Shown piece by piece: positions 36,260-38,506 of a DNA stretch of 38,506 bases. The translations under genes and the position numbers were made by a program. Each line of letters starts with the position of its first letter. Position 1 is the stretch's first letter. Source of the stretch: Anaerolineae bacterium (GTDB taxonomy: Bacteria > Chloroflexota > Anaerolineae > Epilineales > Epilineaceae); assembly GCA_029262755.1 (NCBI GenBank), contig JAJCYU010000156.1, positions 1 through 38,506 of the forward strand, written 5' to 3'. The notes under the pieces are model-generated. The model saw nothing but the letters and a program-made list of their open reading frames with translations. It made no database searches and was not told the origin of the DNA.

Positions 36260-37029
36260 GCCAGCCGCCCTCGTTGCGCCTCTTTGTCCCCTTGGAGAGC
36301 CTGGTCGACGGCCGCCTGCGCCTCGCCGGCGGCCCCGCCACCCGCGCCTACCTGCGCGGCGCCCGCCCCCAGCGCATGCTCTTCGCATTGGACGGCGCGG
36401 GCTGGCAGCACGAGGTCGCCATCGAGCACGCCTCGTGGGAGCGCATCGAGGGGCAGGTGATCACGCGCAGGCTCGCTCCGGAACGGCGCACCAAGATCTC
36501 GCTGCACCAGGGCCTCCTGCTCCCCGCCGACTCGCGCCGTCTGGTCTTTGCTGCCGCGGCCGCCGGCGTTGTGTCCTTCGCTCCGCTCATCACCGACCAC
36601 AGCGTCCTTCCGGGTCTGGACGCCGCCACGGACGATCTGGTCGATCTCGCGGAGCTGGCGCTCGAGGGCGCGGAGATCGCCGGCCGCGGACGTCGCCCCG
36701 CCCTACGCGAGCCCGCCCTCTTCGACCGCGCCCTGGATGAAGCCGAACGTGCCGGTGAATCGATCGTGCTGGTGGACCCCCAGGGCAAATCCTTTTCGGA
36801 GGCCACCGACCGCCGCCCCTTCGCCCTCGCCCTTCTCTGCCCACCCCCGGACGGCTTCTCCACCGCCGAACGCGAGCGCGCCGTAGAGCGCGGAGCCACA
36901 GTGCTCGCGGTGCCGCCCGATTCTCTACCCGATTCCGTAGCGGCTCCTTCCCGGCCGCTCCGCCTTGCGCTCGCCGCACTCGACCTGCTCTATGCGAGCC
37001 TCGAACCCGACAACTTCGAATCTGTTTGA
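36256..37029 (+). CDS. RsmE-like SPOUT methyltransferase, divergent
   Basis: Position after prmA; start SLRLFVPLESLVDGRLRLAGGPATRAYLRG; FAPLITDHSVL; C-terminal motif positions diverged (PPPDGFS instead of GPEGGFS). Confidence 0.75.
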   Translation: MSQPPSLRLFVPLESLVDGRLRLAGGPATRAYLRGARPQRMLFALDGAGWQHEVAIEHASWERIEGQVITRRLAPERRTKISLHQGLLLPADSRRLVFAAAAAGVVSFAPLITDHSVLPGLDAATDDLVDLAELALEGAEIAGRGRRPALREPALFDRALDEAERAGESIVLVDPQGKSFSEATDRRPFALALLCPPPDGFSTAERERAVERGATVLAVPPDSLPDSVAAPSRPLRLALAALDLLYASLEPDNFESV

Positions 37030-37055
37030 CCCACCGCCGGCCGGCATCGTATAAT
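37026..37055 (+). promoter_or_regulatory. Putative sigma70-type promoter overlapping the stop codon of the RsmE-like gene
   Basis: TTGACC (37026-37031) - 18 bp - TATAAT (37050-37055). Confidence 0.65.
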
Positions 37056-37125
37056 CGCAAGGTTGTGTCTGGCCCCGGCCGAGCGCACCGTTGCGCCGGC
37101 CTTTCCGAGAGGCGACTGTTCCAAT

Positions 37126-37878
37126 ATGCCCAATCGCATTGACACGCCCGAATACTGGATCGAAGACTTCCAGCCGCAGAAAGAAGAACTCGCCGCGTTG
37201 GAAGCGCATATGCTCGAGACGTTGGCCCCGGCCGGCGTCGAGACCTTGGCCGGCTTGCTCATCCGCGGCCGCGTAGACCGCGCCTTGGCTTCCCGCAAGA
37301 AGGCCGCGGACGGCAAGGGTGTTCCCTACATGCCCACCGATAGCTACGAGAAGGGCCAATCTCTTGTCTTCCCGGCCCTCGATGGAGCCAAGGGCACCAT
37401 CGGCAAGGTGCGCAAAGGCAACAACCCGATGTACGGCGATTACCAAGTGCTGTCGGTCAAGATCGGCAGCGACGCGCGTGAGTTCGCAGCCGGCATCGGC
37501 TGGGACCACGCTCTGACGTCCACCCAAGCGGATCTGGACGCGGACCTGCTCGTCGACCGCTACGCCTCCGTCATCGCGCCCCAACTGCGCGAGCGGCTGC
37601 ACGGCACGGGCGACTGGCTCGGCGCCGGCAACAGCTGGATCCTCAAGTCCTTGCTGCCCGAGGTCAACGCGGGTCATCGCAACCTGGCCGAGGCCATCCT
37701 TATGCTTGCCAACGAGCCGCTGAGCGCCGACAAGCTGCTCGACGAGATTGATCTGGACGGCTCCGTGTCCGAAGAGTCACGTCGCCTCGCGTTGGAGCTG
37801 GCCCTCGAAGACGACAAACGATTCCGCAACGTGGGCGCGATCGAGTCGCCTCTCTGGACGCTCGACTCCCAGACCTAG
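37126..37878 (+). CDS. Uncharacterised protein with possible HARE-HTH-like C-terminal segment
   Basis: 250 aa; VPYMPTDSYEKGQSLVFPALDGAKGTIGKVRKGNNPMYGDYQVLSVKIG...REFAAG; C-terminal LSADKLLDEIDL...RRLALELALEDDKRFRNVGAIESPLWTL. Confidence 0.75.
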   Translation: MPNRIDTPEYWIEDFQPQKEELAALEAHMLETLAPAGVETLAGLLIRGRVDRALASRKKAADGKGVPYMPTDSYEKGQSLVFPALDGAKGTIGKVRKGNNPMYGDYQVLSVKIGSDAREFAAGIGWDHALTSTQADLDADLLVDRYASVIAPQLRERLHGTGDWLGAGNSWILKSLLPEVNAGHRNLAEAILMLANEPLSADKLLDEIDLDGSVSEESRRLALELALEDDKRFRNVGAIESPLWTLDSQT

Positions 37879-37960
37879 CCGCGTCGACCGCACTACACCG
37901 ACGCGCTTCTCGTTCTCGCCTCGCGGGCCTCTCGGCCACGCCGCATCCCCTGGACGGACT

Positions 37961-38371
37961 ATGCACGCTCTCGCGGATATCTCGACCCCCTTCCACATCG
38001 ACTTCGACTGGTGGCGGAGGAACGAGCGCAACCTCGGCCGTTTCCTCTCCGAGATTCTCGGCGAGCAGACCCCGGAGCTGCCCTCCGAGGATGCCATCGA
38101 CTACATCGACCCTCACACCGCCGAGGTCCACCAACTCGATCCGCTGTGGGTCAAGGTCCTTGTCCAGCGCGCTCACCAGCCCGACTTCATAACATCCGGC
38201 ACACCCATGACCAGCGCCGTCCTGCGCGCGCTCGTCGAGAACCGCAACGTGCCGATGTCCCCCGTGGAACTGCAGCGCCGCATCAACCGCTCCACCCCGG
38301 AGACCATCCTGCGCGTGCTGCGCACCGCCCAGCAGCGCTACGGCATCTTCCCGATCGAGCGCACCGCGTAG
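37961..38371 (+). CDS. Uncharacterised protein, partner of upstream gene
   Basis: 136 aa MHALADISTPFHIDFDWWRRNERNLGRFLSEILGEQ...MSPVELQRRINRSTPETILRVLRTAQQRYGIFPIERTA. Confidence 0.7.
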   Translation: MHALADISTPFHIDFDWWRRNERNLGRFLSEILGEQTPELPSEDAIDYIDPHTAEVHQLDPLWVKVLVQRAHQPDFITSGTPMTSAVLRALVENRNVPMSPVELQRRINRSTPETILRVLRTAQQRYGIFPIERTA

Positions 38372-38506
38372 GCATCTCGCTGCGCGCTCCGGCAGCCTGC
38401 CTGCGGGCAGTGCTTCCATGCGGAAACCGACCAACCCGACCCCGCGGCCGCGCCTCGACGCCGGCCGCGTTGTCGTTGCACGCTGCGGCGGGTCGATCGC
38501 CCGACG

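Overview
High-GC bacterial window of about 38.5 kb. Gene content and protein style suggest Chloroflexota (inference only; no search was possible). Coding is mostly on the + strand, in short operons with many 4-nt ATGA/GTGA overlaps. Recognisable genes: a PIN/VapB-Phd toxin-antitoxin pair, dnaE (with a very long linker), a NarL-type histidine kinase/response regulator pair, two large secreted S8 proteases, a GT4-GT4-small ORF-GT9 cluster, a cupin protein, an MgtC-family protein, a coiled-coil protein followed by selB, GT2 and a polyprenyl glycosylphosphotransferase, hrcA-dnaJ-prmA-rsmE-like, and a pair of uncharacterised genes at the right edge. No rRNA, tRNA, CRISPR array or transposase was recognised. 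The most unusual signal is that many otherwise ordinary proteins carry low-complexity tracts made of short degenerate tandem repeats with codon-phased periods (12, 15 or 18 bp). Each gene has its own motif, and a similar 15-bp periodic tract sits in the hrcA-dnaJ intergenic DNA, which suggests a DNA-level repeat-generating process. Other points: a strongly diverged RsmE-like protein, a remnant nucleotidyltransferase next to the toxin-antitoxin locus, recurring TAnnnT-N6-ATG start architecture, and an uncharacterised two-gene unit with a strong promoter at the right end.
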